Shown here in pieces: positions 26,153-33,900 of a stretch of 64,000 nt of DNA. Location: assembly GCF_964266745.1 (NCBI RefSeq), contig NZ_CAXWGX010000001.1, positions 620,001 to 684,000 of the forward strand, written 5' to 3'. This DNA is from Propionicimonas sp020161015 (GTDB taxonomy: Bacteria > Actinomycetota > Actinomycetes > Propionibacteriales > Propionibacteriaceae). The notes beneath the pieces are model-generated. The model was not told the DNA's origin. It was given only the letters and a program-made list of their open reading frames with translations, and did not search any database. Each line of letters begins with the position of its first letter. Position 1 is the first letter of the stretch. Made by a program: the position numbers and the translations under genes.

Positions 26153-26790
26153 GCTACGACTACATCAAGGACGGCGCCGAGATCTACCGGCAGTCCTTCG
26201 CCACCATCGCAGCCGAAGCCGACCTCGACAAGGTGCCCGAAGGCCTCCGGGCGGTCGCGGTCCGGATGATCCACGCCAGCGGCCAGGTCGACCTCCTCGA
26301 CGACCTCGCCTGGTCCGAAGGGCTCGCCCCCGCCGCCACCACCGCACTGCAGCAGGGCGCCCCGATCCTGTGCGACTCCCGGATGGTCGCCAGTGGCATC
26401 ATCCGCTCCCGCCTTCCCCGTGACAACCAGATCCTCTGCCTGCTCGGCGACCCGCGACTCTACGACCTGGCCGCCCAACTGGGCACCACCAAGACCGCCG
26501 CGGCCGTCGAGCTGTGGCGCCCCCACCTCGCCGGCGCCGTGGTCGCGATCGGCAACGCGCCCACCGCCCTGTTCCACCTGCTCGAGATCGTCGAGGAAGA
26601 CCCGGAGCTCGCGCCGGCCGCCGTCCTCGGCATCCCGGTCGGCTTCATCGGGGCGGCGGAGTCCAAACGGGCCCTCGCCGACAACACCCTCGGCCTGGAC
26701 TACCTCGTCGTGCACGGACGCCGGGGTGGCAGCGCCGTCACCGTCGCCGCCGTCAACGCCCTGTGCGGTACCGACGGACGAACCGGCTGA
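26149..26790 (+). CDS. cobH: Precorrin-8X methylmutase
   Basis: This 213-residue enzyme moves the C11 methyl to C12, giving hydrogenobyrinate or cobyrinate. Marks are YDYIKDGAEIYRQSFATI at the start, VRMIHASGQVDL near residue 40 with the proposed catalytic His, GAPILCDSRMVASGI near 75, AIGNAPTALFHLLEI near 130 and GFIGAAESKRAL near 165. GTG 26149 overlaps the preceding stop. A longer upstream frame is spurious. Confidence 0.96.
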   Translation: MSYDYIKDGAEIYRQSFATIAAEADLDKVPEGLRAVAVRMIHASGQVDLLDDLAWSEGLAPAATTALQQGAPILCDSRMVASGIIRSRLPRDNQILCLLGDPRLYDLAAQLGTTKTAAAVELWRPHLAGAVVAIGNAPTALFHLLEIVEEDPELAPAAVLGIPVGFIGAAESKRALADNTLGLDYLVVHGRRGGSAVTVAAVNALCGTDGRTG

Positions 26791-26819
26791 CTCCGACCAC
26801 GCACCACGAAAGGACCCGC

Positions 26820-27575
26820 ATGGACACCGACACCCCCACCACGGGCCAGGTCATCCTCGTCGGCGGCGGACCCGGCGACCCCGACCTGCTCACCATCGGC
26901 GGCCTCCGCGCACTCCGCGAAGCCGACGTCGTGCTCTACGACCACCTCGCACCGCTCGCCTGCCTCGACCAGACCCGCCCCGGCGCCACCCTCATCGACG
27001 TCGGCAAGATCCCCCGCGGCTGCCAGACCGCCCAGACCGACATCAACGCCCTCCTGATCGACCACGCGCGCAGAGGGAGGACCGTCGTCCGCTTCAAGGG
27101 CGGCGACCCGTTCGTCCTCGGACGCGGCAGCGAGGAATGGCTCGCCTGCGCCGAGGCCGGCATCCCCATCCGCGTCATCCCCGGAGTGTCCTCCGCGATC
27201 GCCGGACCAGAACTCGCCGGCATCCCCCTCACCCACCGCGGCATCACCCAGAACTTCTCCGTCGTCTCCGGACACGTCGGACCCGACCACCCCGCCTCGA
27301 CCGTGAACTGGGACGCGCTCGCGCAAAGCACCGGCACCATCGTGATCCTCATGGGCGTCGCCCACCTCCCCGAGATCTGCACCGGCCTGACCAGCCGCGG
27401 CCTCGACGGCGACACCCCCGCCGCCATCGTCGCCAAGGCCGCGTTACCCGACCAACAGGTGGTGCGCGGCACCGTGGCCACGCTGCCCGCCCTCGCCGAC
27501 GCCGCCGACATCCAACCCCCCGCGCTCACCGTGATCGGAGCCGTCGTCGCCCTTGGCCTCGCACCGGTCGGCTAG
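26820..27575 (+). CDS. cobA: Uroporphyrinogen-III C-methyltransferase
   Basis: This 251-residue SUMT converts uroporphyrinogen III to precorrin-2, the entry to corrin and siroheme synthesis. Marks are VILVGGGPGDPDLLTIGGLR at residue 10 on, VVLYDHLAPLACL, VVRFKGGDPFVLGRGSEE near 90, VIPGVSSAIAGPELAGIPLT and ILMGVAHLPEI. ATG 26820 has AAAGGA about six bases upstream. It sits 29 bp after cobH, the only gap without overlap in this operon. It is the last gene before the right-hand repeat. Confidence 0.96.
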   Translation: MDTDTPTTGQVILVGGGPGDPDLLTIGGLRALREADVVLYDHLAPLACLDQTRPGATLIDVGKIPRGCQTAQTDINALLIDHARRGRTVVRFKGGDPFVLGRGSEEWLACAEAGIPIRVIPGVSSAIAGPELAGIPLTHRGITQNFSVVSGHVGPDHPASTVNWDALAQSTGTIVILMGVAHLPEICTGLTSRGLDGDTPAAIVAKAALPDQQVVRGTVATLPALADAADIQPPALTVIGAVVALGLAPVG

Positions 27576-27613
27576 CAGCCGCAACCCAGTCACTCGTCAC
27601 TGCGAGGTACACC

Positions 27614-27635
27614 CCAGCGCGACACACCGCGCTGG
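27614..27635 (+). terminator. Short hairpin after cobA
   Basis: CCAGCGCG at 27614-27621 pairs with CGCGCTGG at 27628-27635 over a six-base loop, about 40 bp past the cobA stop. There is no T-tract. It is a reasonable end for the cobI-cobA operon but not proven. Confidence 0.45.
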
Positions 27636-27867
27636 CCGCCGAAGCGCCTCGTTAGGGTCCGACTCTCGACTTCTGGCACACCTGCTCCGTAGGGTCCAGA
27701 TCCCAACGAGACACCCCGACAGGTCGAGTGCACCATGCGGGTCGGCTACGGGGGTCAAGAATCGAGTGGCGACACAGGGTTAGCTTTCAACCGCGTCGAC
27801 AAAGCAGGGTTCGATGGCGGCGTCGCGGGGCTACAGGGGCGCCTGGGTTCTTGTACCGTTTCTGAGT

Positions 27868-28232
27868 TCTCGTGGGGCAAGCGTGGGGCAGCACAGACCG
27901 TCCGGAGATGCCCCAGTCGTTTATCGCACCTAGTCAGAACCAGTTTTCGCGGGCCATTCTCCGTGGAGCAGGAGCGGCCCCGAGTGGGTTCATCTGGCTA
28001 TCAGCCCCCACGCCACCACGCGAAAGCCCTAGTCAGAAGGATCTGAGGCATATCGGAAAGGAACACGAGAGAGGATCCATGATTCCGTGTTTGCCCTTGT
28101 CAGAGGCACCTTGCGGTGCGCGAGAGAGGAGTTGAAGCTCTCTTCTGTCAGCCGATAATGGCCCCCTGACAAGGTCTTATGTGGGTTGATTGCCACTTCG
28201 TCACCTTGTCGTGGGGAATACGTGGGGAATAG
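27868..28232. repeat. Att-like repeat unit B (right flank of the cobalamin island)
   Basis: This copy lies in the same orientation as 8520-8862. Order: a pair of CGTGGGGCA motifs (27871-27891), the shared stretch CCGTCCGGAGATGCCCCAGT, CCTAGTCAGA at 27929-27938 and 28028-28037, a variant TTGTCAGA near 28097, a tRNA-Leu 3'-end remnant (28115-28140), and a pair of CGTGGGGAA motifs (28210-28231). The spacing of all elements parallels copy A within some 20 bp. The two copies delimit about 19 kb holding every cobalamin gene. Confidence 0.7.
28115..28140 (-). pseudogene. Second, more degenerate tRNA-Leu 3'-end remnant
   Basis: On the minus strand, TTCAACTCCTCTCTCGCGCACC repeats the T-loop and acceptor end seen at 8745-8782 (written here as one short string of conserved bases). 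The 5' side of the T stem is altered, so pairing is partly lost. It cannot be a functional tRNA. Confidence 0.5.
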
Positions 28233-28742
28233 CACCGGAGCCAAGGCCGCGCGGACCTCGCGTCCAAGACTGCCTTCAGCATAGGCCGACGACCGCCAAG
28301 CGTCGCAGCCCCAACCCACCCGGCGTTCACCGCAACGCTGCCAGCAGAGCGGCGCCGACCAGGCAGGCTCAAGAGGAGTGCCTCCAAGGCGTCCACGAGC
28401 CCTCGGGCAACCACGCACGTGACAGCGACGGCCTCCATGTCACACCTCCCACAGTCTCGGCGATCTCGGTGTACGACTTGCCCCGCGTCGGCGCAGGACG
28501 CCGTGGACGTCGGCCTCCTGGAGCCACAATCCTGTCCCGGTGACATGGTGGTGTGGCTCGGGGTTCATGGGCGTCCTCCTGGCGGCGGCGAGCGAACACG
28601 ACATCCGTCCTAACGGGCTCCGGCTCCTCCTCGCGGACAGGGGCGACGCGAAGCCACCAGGAGACTGGCGCTACGGATCGTCCCTGTCCGCCGAATCCAG
28701 AGTCGGACGTCCACGTCGGCGGACCAGACGTCGCCACCACCC

Positions 28743-29021
28743 TTGATGACAGGGACCGGGTGCGGCGTGCGGTCGACGACGACCCCACTGGTGGCGGGTT
28801 CGGCCGGGGTGGCGCCGGGCGGTCCATTTCTCCGCCCGCTGGCGACCATCGCGAAGGACGCCCCCCTGGAGGCCGCCGTGGCCGCCATGCAGGCGGGCGG
28901 CACCCACTTCGCGCTCGTCGTCGACGGTGAGGAAACGATCGGTGCCGCGATCCTCGAGGACGTCGTCGAGCGAGCAATCGGAGAGGTGAGGGACGTCGCC
29001 CAGCTGCCACGCACGCCTTGA
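28743..29021 (+). pseudogene. CBS-domain fragment of a CorC/CNNM-type (HlyC-like) membrane protein
   Basis: The 92-codon frame ends in PLATIAKDAPLEAAVAAMQA, then THFALVVDGEETIGAAILED and VVERAIGEVRD. This pattern matches the second CBS motif and the stretch after it in HlyC/CorC-family proteins, where LALVVDEYG...LVTLEDVLEEIVGEI is typical. The DUF21 membrane part and first CBS motif are absent, and the preceding 30 residues do not look related. I read it as a leftover 3' piece of a gene broken by rearrangement at the island border. Confidence 0.55.
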
Positions 29022-29103
29022 ACGTGGTGACACGCGCAGACGATCGAACGGCTCACCGGCGGCGGCCATTCCGGGTGTCCGGGCGCTTGCAATGGTAGGA
29101 GGA

Positions 29104-29571
29104 TCAGGGCACCGCGGCGGTCAGCGCAGAGAGGGTGGCCAGGACGGCCTCGGCCGCCTCGCGTCCCTTGTCCTCCGGTGATCCGGGAAGCCCAGCCCTG
29201 TCGAGCGCCTGCTGCTCGGTGTCACACGTGAGGACACCGAAACCGACGGGCGTTCCAGTGCGGGTCATCACGTCGACGATGCCGTGGGTGGCGCCTGCGC
29301 AGACGTAGTCGAAGTGGGGTGTCCCGCCCCGGATGACGACACCGAGCGCGACCAGCCCGTCGAAGTGGTGGGCCAGGCGGGCACAGGCGACCGGCAGCTC
29401 GAACGTGCCCGGGACGCGGACCACCGTGACGGTCGCGCCGGCCCGTTCCAGCGTGGTAACTGCGTTGGTGACGAGAGAGTTCATGACGAGGTCGTGCCAG
29501 GACGAGGCGACGACGGCGATGCGTCGGCCGCGGCCGTCGACGGTGAGGTGGGGGGTGCCGGAGCCAGCCAT
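29104..29571 (-). CDS. ribH: 6,7-dimethyl-8-ribityllumazine synthase
   Basis: This 155-residue enzyme condenses the pyrimidinedione with dihydroxybutanone phosphate to make lumazine. Typical blocks are RIAVVASSWHDLVMNSLV near residue 18, VPGTFELPVACARLA near 55, GVVIRGGTPHFDYVC near 80, and the C-terminal VGFGVLTCDTEQQALDRAG. ATG 29571 has AGGAGG five bases upstream and shares one base with the ribBA stop. It is the last gene of the riboflavin operon. Confidence 0.95.
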   Translation of the reverse strand: MAGSGTPHLTVDGRGRRIAVVASSWHDLVMNSLVTNAVTTLERAGATVTVVRVPGTFELPVACARLAHHFDGLVALGVVIRGGTPHFDYVCAGATHGIVDVMTRTGTPVGFGVLTCDTEQQALDRAGLPGSPEDKGREAAEAVLATLSALTAAVP

Positions 29572-30800
29572 CAGGCCTCCTGGACGAGGGTGGACGCGGT
29601 GGGTAGGCGGTGGCCCATCCGCTCGCGCTTGGTGGACAGGTAGTGCACGTTGTCGGGGTTGGGCTCCACGATGAGCGGACGGAGGCCGGTGATGTCGATC
29701 CCCGCCGTGCGCAGGCCGTCGGCCTTGGCCGGGTTGTTGGTGAGCAGTTCGGCCCGGACCACCCCTTGGGCGGTCAGGACGGCGGCGGCGGCGCCGTATT
29801 CGCGGGCGTCGACCGGTAGGCCCAGCAGGGTTTGGGCGTCGACGGTGTCCGCGCCGACGTCCTGGAGGGCGTACGCCGACAGCTTCGCGAGCAGCCCCAC
29901 GCCGCGCCCCTCGTGACCTCGCAGGTAGATCACGACACCCCCCTGACGGGCAATGACGGCGAGGGACTCGTCGAGTTGGCGGCCGCAGTCGCAGCGGCGG
30001 GAACCGAACGCGTCCCCAGTGAGACATTCGGAGTGGAGGCGGACGAGCGGTGCCGCGCCATCGGTGGTGAGGCCGCGTGGGCTGATCAAGGCGAGGTGTT
30101 CGGCGCCGGTGCGCCGGTCCCGGTAGCCGTGCAACGCGAACGTCCCGTGGGCGGTGGGCAGCGTCGTTACGGCGGCCAGCGTGACGCGGTCGTACAGGTC
30201 GCGCCAGGCGACCAGGTCCGCGATCGTGATGACGGGCAGGCACTCGGCCGCGCCGAGGGCGACGACGTCGGGCGTCCGCATCACCTCACCCGCATCGTGG
30301 ACGAGTTCACCGATCACGCCCACGGGCGGCAGGCCGGCCAGCCGGCACAGGTCGACGGTCGCCTCGGTGTGCCCCTGCCGTTCGAAGACCCCGCCGGGCC
30401 GGGCGCGCAGTGGCAGGACGTGCCCGGGCCGGATCAGGTCGGACGCCGCGGCGTCCGGGTTGCCGAGGACGCGGAGCGTGGTGGCCCGGTCCGCCGCCGA
30501 GATCCCGGTCGTGACCCCGGACGCCGCGTCCACGCTGACGGTGTACGCGGTCCGCAACGGGTCGGCGCTGTCGGGAACCATGAGGGGCAGGCCCAGACGG
30601 TCGGCCCAGTCGACGGGCAGGGGGGCGCACAGGTAGCCCGATGTGTGCCGCACCATCCACCCGACCCATTCGGCGGACGCCGTCGAGGCCGCCAAGATGG
30701 CGTCCCCCTCGTTCTCCCGGTCGGCGTCGTCGAGGACCAGGACCGGACGGCCGGCGCGCAGCGCGTCCAGGGCTGCGGGAATGGTGGCGAACTCAGGCAT
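29571..30800 (-). CDS. ribBA: Bifunctional 3,4-dihydroxy-2-butanone-4-phosphate synthase / GTP cyclohydrolase II
   Basis: 409 residues. RibB domain (1-200): VLVLDDADRENEGDAI with acidic metal ligands, and RPGHVLPLRARPGGVFERQG with the HTEAT continuation. RibA domain (205-409): zinc-binding HSECLTGDAFGSRRCDCGRQ, then YLRGHEGRGVGLLAK and a C-terminal LLTNNPAKADGLRTAGI. Both active sites appear complete, so it feeds both branches of riboflavin synthesis. ATG 30800 has GGGAG about seven bases upstream and overlaps ribE by eight bases; the further-upstream ATG at 30824 is less likely. Confidence 0.95.
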   Translation of the reverse strand: MPEFATIPAALDALRAGRPVLVLDDADRENEGDAILAASTASAEWVGWMVRHTSGYLCAPLPVDWADRLGLPLMVPDSADPLRTAYTVSVDAASGVTTGISAADRATTLRVLGNPDAAASDLIRPGHVLPLRARPGGVFERQGHTEATVDLCRLAGLPPVGVIGELVHDAGEVMRTPDVVALGAAECLPVITIADLVAWRDLYDRVTLAAVTTLPTAHGTFALHGYRDRRTGAEHLALISPRGLTTDGAAPLVRLHSECLTGDAFGSRRCDCGRQLDESLAVIARQGGVVIYLRGHEGRGVGLLAKLSAYALQDVGADTVDAQTLLGLPVDAREYGAAAAVLTAQGVVRAELLTNNPAKADGLRTAGIDITGLRPLIVEPNPDNVHYLSTKRERMGHRLPTASTLVQEA

Positions 30801-31416
30801 GGGTGGTCTCCCGCAGGGCGCCAAGTTCGAGACGCTCGAGGTGGGCGACGATGTACTTGCCGAGGATGTCCGCCTCGAGGTTGACGACCGCCCCGACAGC
30901 GGCGGGACCGAGGGTCGTCAGCTCGAGCGTGGTCGGGATCAGCGAGACCGTGAACCGGTCCGGCCGGATGTCGAACACGGTCAGGGACACGCCGTCGACG
31001 GTGACCGAGCCCTTCTCGACCAGGTAGCGCTGCACCTCGGCTGGGCAGGAGATCTCGACCACCTCCCACTGCTCGCCCGGCGTACGGGACAGGATGCGGC
31101 CCGTTCCGTCGACGTGTCCCTGCACGATGTGCCCGCCGAACCGGCCGTCGGACCCCATCGCCCGCTCCAGGTTGACCCGGTCCCCCGGGGTGAGGCCGCC
31201 CAGCGATGTTCGCCGGAGTGACTCGGCCATGACGTCGACCATGAACAGGTCCCCGTCCAGGCCGGTCACGGTGAGGCAGACACCGTTGACGGCGATCGAG
31301 CTGCCGTGGGTGGCGTCGGAGGTGACGAGCGGACCGCGGACGGTCACGACGGCGGAGTCCTCCAGGTGGCGGATCTCGACGACCTCGCCCAGTTCTTCGA
31401 TGATGCCGGTGAACAT
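30793..31416 (-). CDS. ribE: Riboflavin synthase alpha subunit
   Basis: This 207-residue protein dismutates two lumazines to riboflavin. It begins with the signature MFTGIIEELGEV and shows two repeated lumazine-binding halves: GSSIAVNGVCLTVTGLDG with FMVDVMAESLRRT in the first, and GSVTVDGVSLTVFDIRPDRF with VSLIPTTLELTTLG in the second. The link GGHIVQGHVDGTG lies between. ATG 31416 has AAGGAGT five bases upstream; the ATG two codons before it is less well placed. It starts two bases after the ribD stop. Confidence 0.96.
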   Translation of the reverse strand: MFTGIIEELGEVVEIRHLEDSAVVTVRGPLVTSDATHGSSIAVNGVCLTVTGLDGDLFMVDVMAESLRRTSLGGLTPGDRVNLERAMGSDGRFGGHIVQGHVDGTGRILSRTPGEQWEVVEISCPAEVQRYLVEKGSVTVDGVSLTVFDIRPDRFTVSLIPTTLELTTLGPAAVGAVVNLEADILGKYIVAHLERLELGALRETTHA

Positions 31417-31418
31417 GA

Positions 31419-32504
31419 TCACTCCTTGCCAGAGTTCGGTTGGGGTTCTGAAAGATCGGGGAGGGGGCGGAGGGTGAGCCGGACGTCGTCGCCCAGACGA
31501 CGCACATCGACCAGGGCGTACCGGTGGGCGTCCGCGAGGGTGGCGACGCCGAGGTCGCCGACCAGCGGGGAGCCGGAACCCACCAGGACGGGCGCGAGGT
31601 AGGCGACGATCTCGTCGACCAGGCCGGCGGTGACGAACGCCGCGGCGAGGGTGGCCCCACCCTCCAGCCAGACATGACGGACACCGGCTTCCTGCAGGCG
31701 TGCCAGGACACCTGCCGGGTCGTCGGCGAGCAGCAGCGTGGACGCGTCTGGCGACAGGACACGGGCGTCAGCGGGGATCGGGCGACGTCCGACGACCACC
31801 CGGACGGGTTGCCGGGGCGCTTCCGTGCCGTCGGGGCGGCGGACGGTGAGGCGGGGATCGTCGGCCAGCACCGTCCCCGTCCCGACGACAATCGCCCCGC
31901 AGCGGGACCGCAACCGATGGACGTCGAGCCGGGCGGGCTGGCCCGTGATCCACGCCGACGTGCCGTCCGCGGCGGCGGTCCGGCCGTCCAGGGTGCCCGC
32001 AACCTTCCAGGTGACGAATGGACGCCCGTGCGTCACCGAGAACGTCCAGGCCTCATTGAGGAGGGCCGCTTCCGCTGCCCGGACGCCGCCCAGCACCTCC
32101 ACTCCACCCGCGGCCAGCGTGGCCGCGCCGCCGGACGCGGGCGGATTCGGGTCGGCCTGGGCGTACACCACGCGACGGACGCCGGCGCGCAGCAGCGCCT
32201 CGGCGCAGGGACCGGTGCGGCCATGGTGGTTGCAGGGCTCCAAGGTCACGTACGCAGTGGCGCCCGCGGCGTCCGGACCGGCGCCGCTGAGCGCCTCAAC
32301 CTCGGCGTGCGGCGTTCCGGCGCCATGGTGCCAGCCCTCGCCCACGATCCGGCCGTCATCGTCGACCAGGACGCAGCCGACGCGTGGGTTCGGGTCGGCC
32401 CGCGGGGACCGGGCGGCGAGCATGAGGGCACGGTCCATGGCGCTCTCGTGCGCGCTTGTGGTCGCATCGGCTGATCGCCGGTCTTCCAGGATGGTCGGAC
32501 TCAT
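31419..32504 (-). CDS. ribD: Bifunctional diaminohydroxyphosphoribosylaminopyrimidine deaminase / reductase
   Basis: 361 residues. The N-terminal deaminase domain has SAMDRALMLAARSPRADPNP, zinc ligands in TPHAEVEAL and VTLEPCNHHGRTGPC, and RVVYAQADPNP. The C-terminal reductase domain has VTWKVAGTLDGRTA, SAWITGQPARLDVH, VVGTGTVLADDPRLTVR and a VWLEGGATLAAAF block. ATG 32504 has GGAGGGG about four bases upstream; the longer frame reaching 32708 runs through the FMN riboswitch and is rejected. First gene of the operon. Confidence 0.94.
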   Translation of the reverse strand: MSPTILEDRRSADATTSAHESAMDRALMLAARSPRADPNPRVGCVLVDDDGRIVGEGWHHGAGTPHAEVEALSGAGPDAAGATAYVTLEPCNHHGRTGPCAEALLRAGVRRVVYAQADPNPPASGGAATLAAGGVEVLGGVRAAEAALLNEAWTFSVTHGRPFVTWKVAGTLDGRTAAADGTSAWITGQPARLDVHRLRSRCGAIVVGTGTVLADDPRLTVRRPDGTEAPRQPVRVVVGRRPIPADARVLSPDASTLLLADDPAGVLARLQEAGVRHVWLEGGATLAAAFVTAGLVDEIVAYLAPVLVGSGSPLVGDLGVATLADAHRYALVDVRRLGDDVRLTLRPLPDLSEPQPNSGKE

Positions 32505-32615
32505 CTGCCCCTCCGTCGTCTCGTGTGACGACTCCGGGGCAGGGACATGCCAGCGCGCAGCGAAGCCGGACCCGCCAACGCAGGAGCGTCGGCGCGCGGC
32601 AATGCCACGAACCGC

Positions 32616-32745
32616 GTGCGCCTCCCATCCGGACTTTAACCGTCGGTACCGGAATCCCACCGGTTCAACCATTGGCTCACAAGGAGCCGCCGGGTCGCGG
32701 ACTATCACCGCCGGTTCGGAGTTTCACCGACCCCGGAGCACGTTC
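32616..32745 (-). promoter_or_regulatory. FMN riboswitch (RFN element) upstream of ribD
   Basis: Minus-strand conserved blocks appear in order: GGGGTCGGTGAAACTCCG, then CCGGCGGTGATAGTCCGCG, then TGAACCGGTGGGATTCCGG, then ACGGTTAAAGTCCGGATG. It ends about 110 bases before ribD. FMN binding should lower expression of the whole rib operon. The promoter must lie between it and the IS element at 32960. Confidence 0.95.
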
Positions 32746-33028
32746 TTGCGGCAAAGCGTAGCGAACTCCACGCGTCTCAGCAGGATGTCGTCCACTTCGG
32801 CTGCAGGGCACCTGCGGCCTCCCATCCCGCGATGGAGGCGATCAGAGCCGAGCGCCGGCCTCCCGCGGACCTGGGGTCCCGGGTTCGGTTGTCGAAGGCG
32901 AGCAGGCGCCGCCTCCGCTGGCACCACGACGCGTGTCGAATATCCTGGTCGTGTCGATGGGGACTGCTGCATGAGTAGGTGACATTCGATCTGTGGGGCC
33001 TGTGGGCCCTGCTGGAAGGATGTGCACC

Positions 33029-33316
33029 ATGCCGAAACCCCATCCGAGAGAGTTCCGGGACGATGTTGTGGCGGTGGCCCGGAAGGGCGAGGCGCCGATC
33101 GCTCAGGTCGCGAAGGACTTCGGGATCAGTGAGTCGTGCCTGCGGAACTGGCTGCGCGCGGCCGATGTTGAGGACGGGGTCCGCCCTGGCGTGACGTCGT
33201 CGGAGTCGGCCGAGTTGCGGGAGTTGAAGCGCCGTAACCGGTTGCTGGAGCAGGAGAACGAGGTCCTGCGCAGGGCGGCTGCGTATCTGTCGCAGGCCAA
33301 TCTGCCGGGAAAATGA
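33029..33316 (+). CDS. IS3-family transposase OrfA
   Basis: This 95-residue protein has an N-terminal helix-turn-helix, FRDDVVAVARKGEAPIAQVA followed by KDFGISESCLRNWLRAADV, and a leucine-zipper-like coil near ELKRRNRLLEQENEVLRRAA, the usual OrfA plan. ATG 33029 has GGAAGGA eight bases upstream. The end reads GGGAAAATGA: a G-GGA-AAA heptamer sits directly before the TGA, and orfB begins at the overlapping ATG 33313. This suggests a programmed -1 frameshift making OrfAB. Confidence 0.9.
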   Translation: MPKPHPREFRDDVVAVARKGEAPIAQVAKDFGISESCLRNWLRAADVEDGVRPGVTSSESAELRELKRRNRLLEQENEVLRRAAAYLSQANLPGK

Positions 33317-33900
33317 TGTACCCGCTCGTTAGTGAGCTGGCTGCCGACGGGATACCGGTGGTGGTCGCGTGCCGGGTGCTGAAGCTCGCCCGCCAGCCCT
33401 ACTACCGCTGGCTCGCCCACCCGATCGGAAGTCGTGAGCTCGACGAGGCGTACCTGGCGAGCGCGATCTTCGACGCCCACGCCGATGATCCGGAGTTCGG
33501 CTACCGGCTGCTGGCCGATGAGGCCCGCGAGGCCGGCCTGTCGGGCTGTGACCGGACGGTGTGGCGGATCTGTGCGGCGAACCGGTGGTGGAGCGTGTTC
33601 GGCAAGCCACGCGGCCGTAACGGCAAGCGGCCCGGCCCGCCGGCCCACGACGACCTGGTGAAGCGGGACTTCACCGCCCAAGGTCCGAACCAGCTGTGGC
33701 TGACCGACATCACCGAGCATTGGACCGGGCAGGGAAAGGTGTACCTGTGCGCGATCAAGGACGAGTGGTCGAACCGGATCGTGGGCTACTCGATCAGTGA
33801 CCGGATGAAATCGAGGATCGCGGTCGACGCACTCAACATGGCCGTCGCCCGCCGAGGCCAGGTGGCTGGCTGCATCGTGCATTCCGACCGAGGGTCGCAA

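Larger units (their letters stand above)
27576..29103. other. Gene-poor right boundary of the cobalamin island
   Basis: About 1.5 kb between cobA and ribH carries no intact gene I can support. It contains a hairpin (27614-27635), att-like repeat B (27868-28232) and a CBS-domain fragment (28743-29021). The segment 28233-28742 is open in several frames. On the minus strand a short piece reads RGKSYTEIAETVGGV, resembling a helix-turn-helix remnant, but no full domain is seen. Confidence 0.6.

Noticed and set aside
28369..28546. A helix-turn-helix or transposase gene near RGKSYTEIAETVGGV
   Set aside because: The similarity covers some fifteen residues in a frame that otherwise has no domain; not enough for a gene call.
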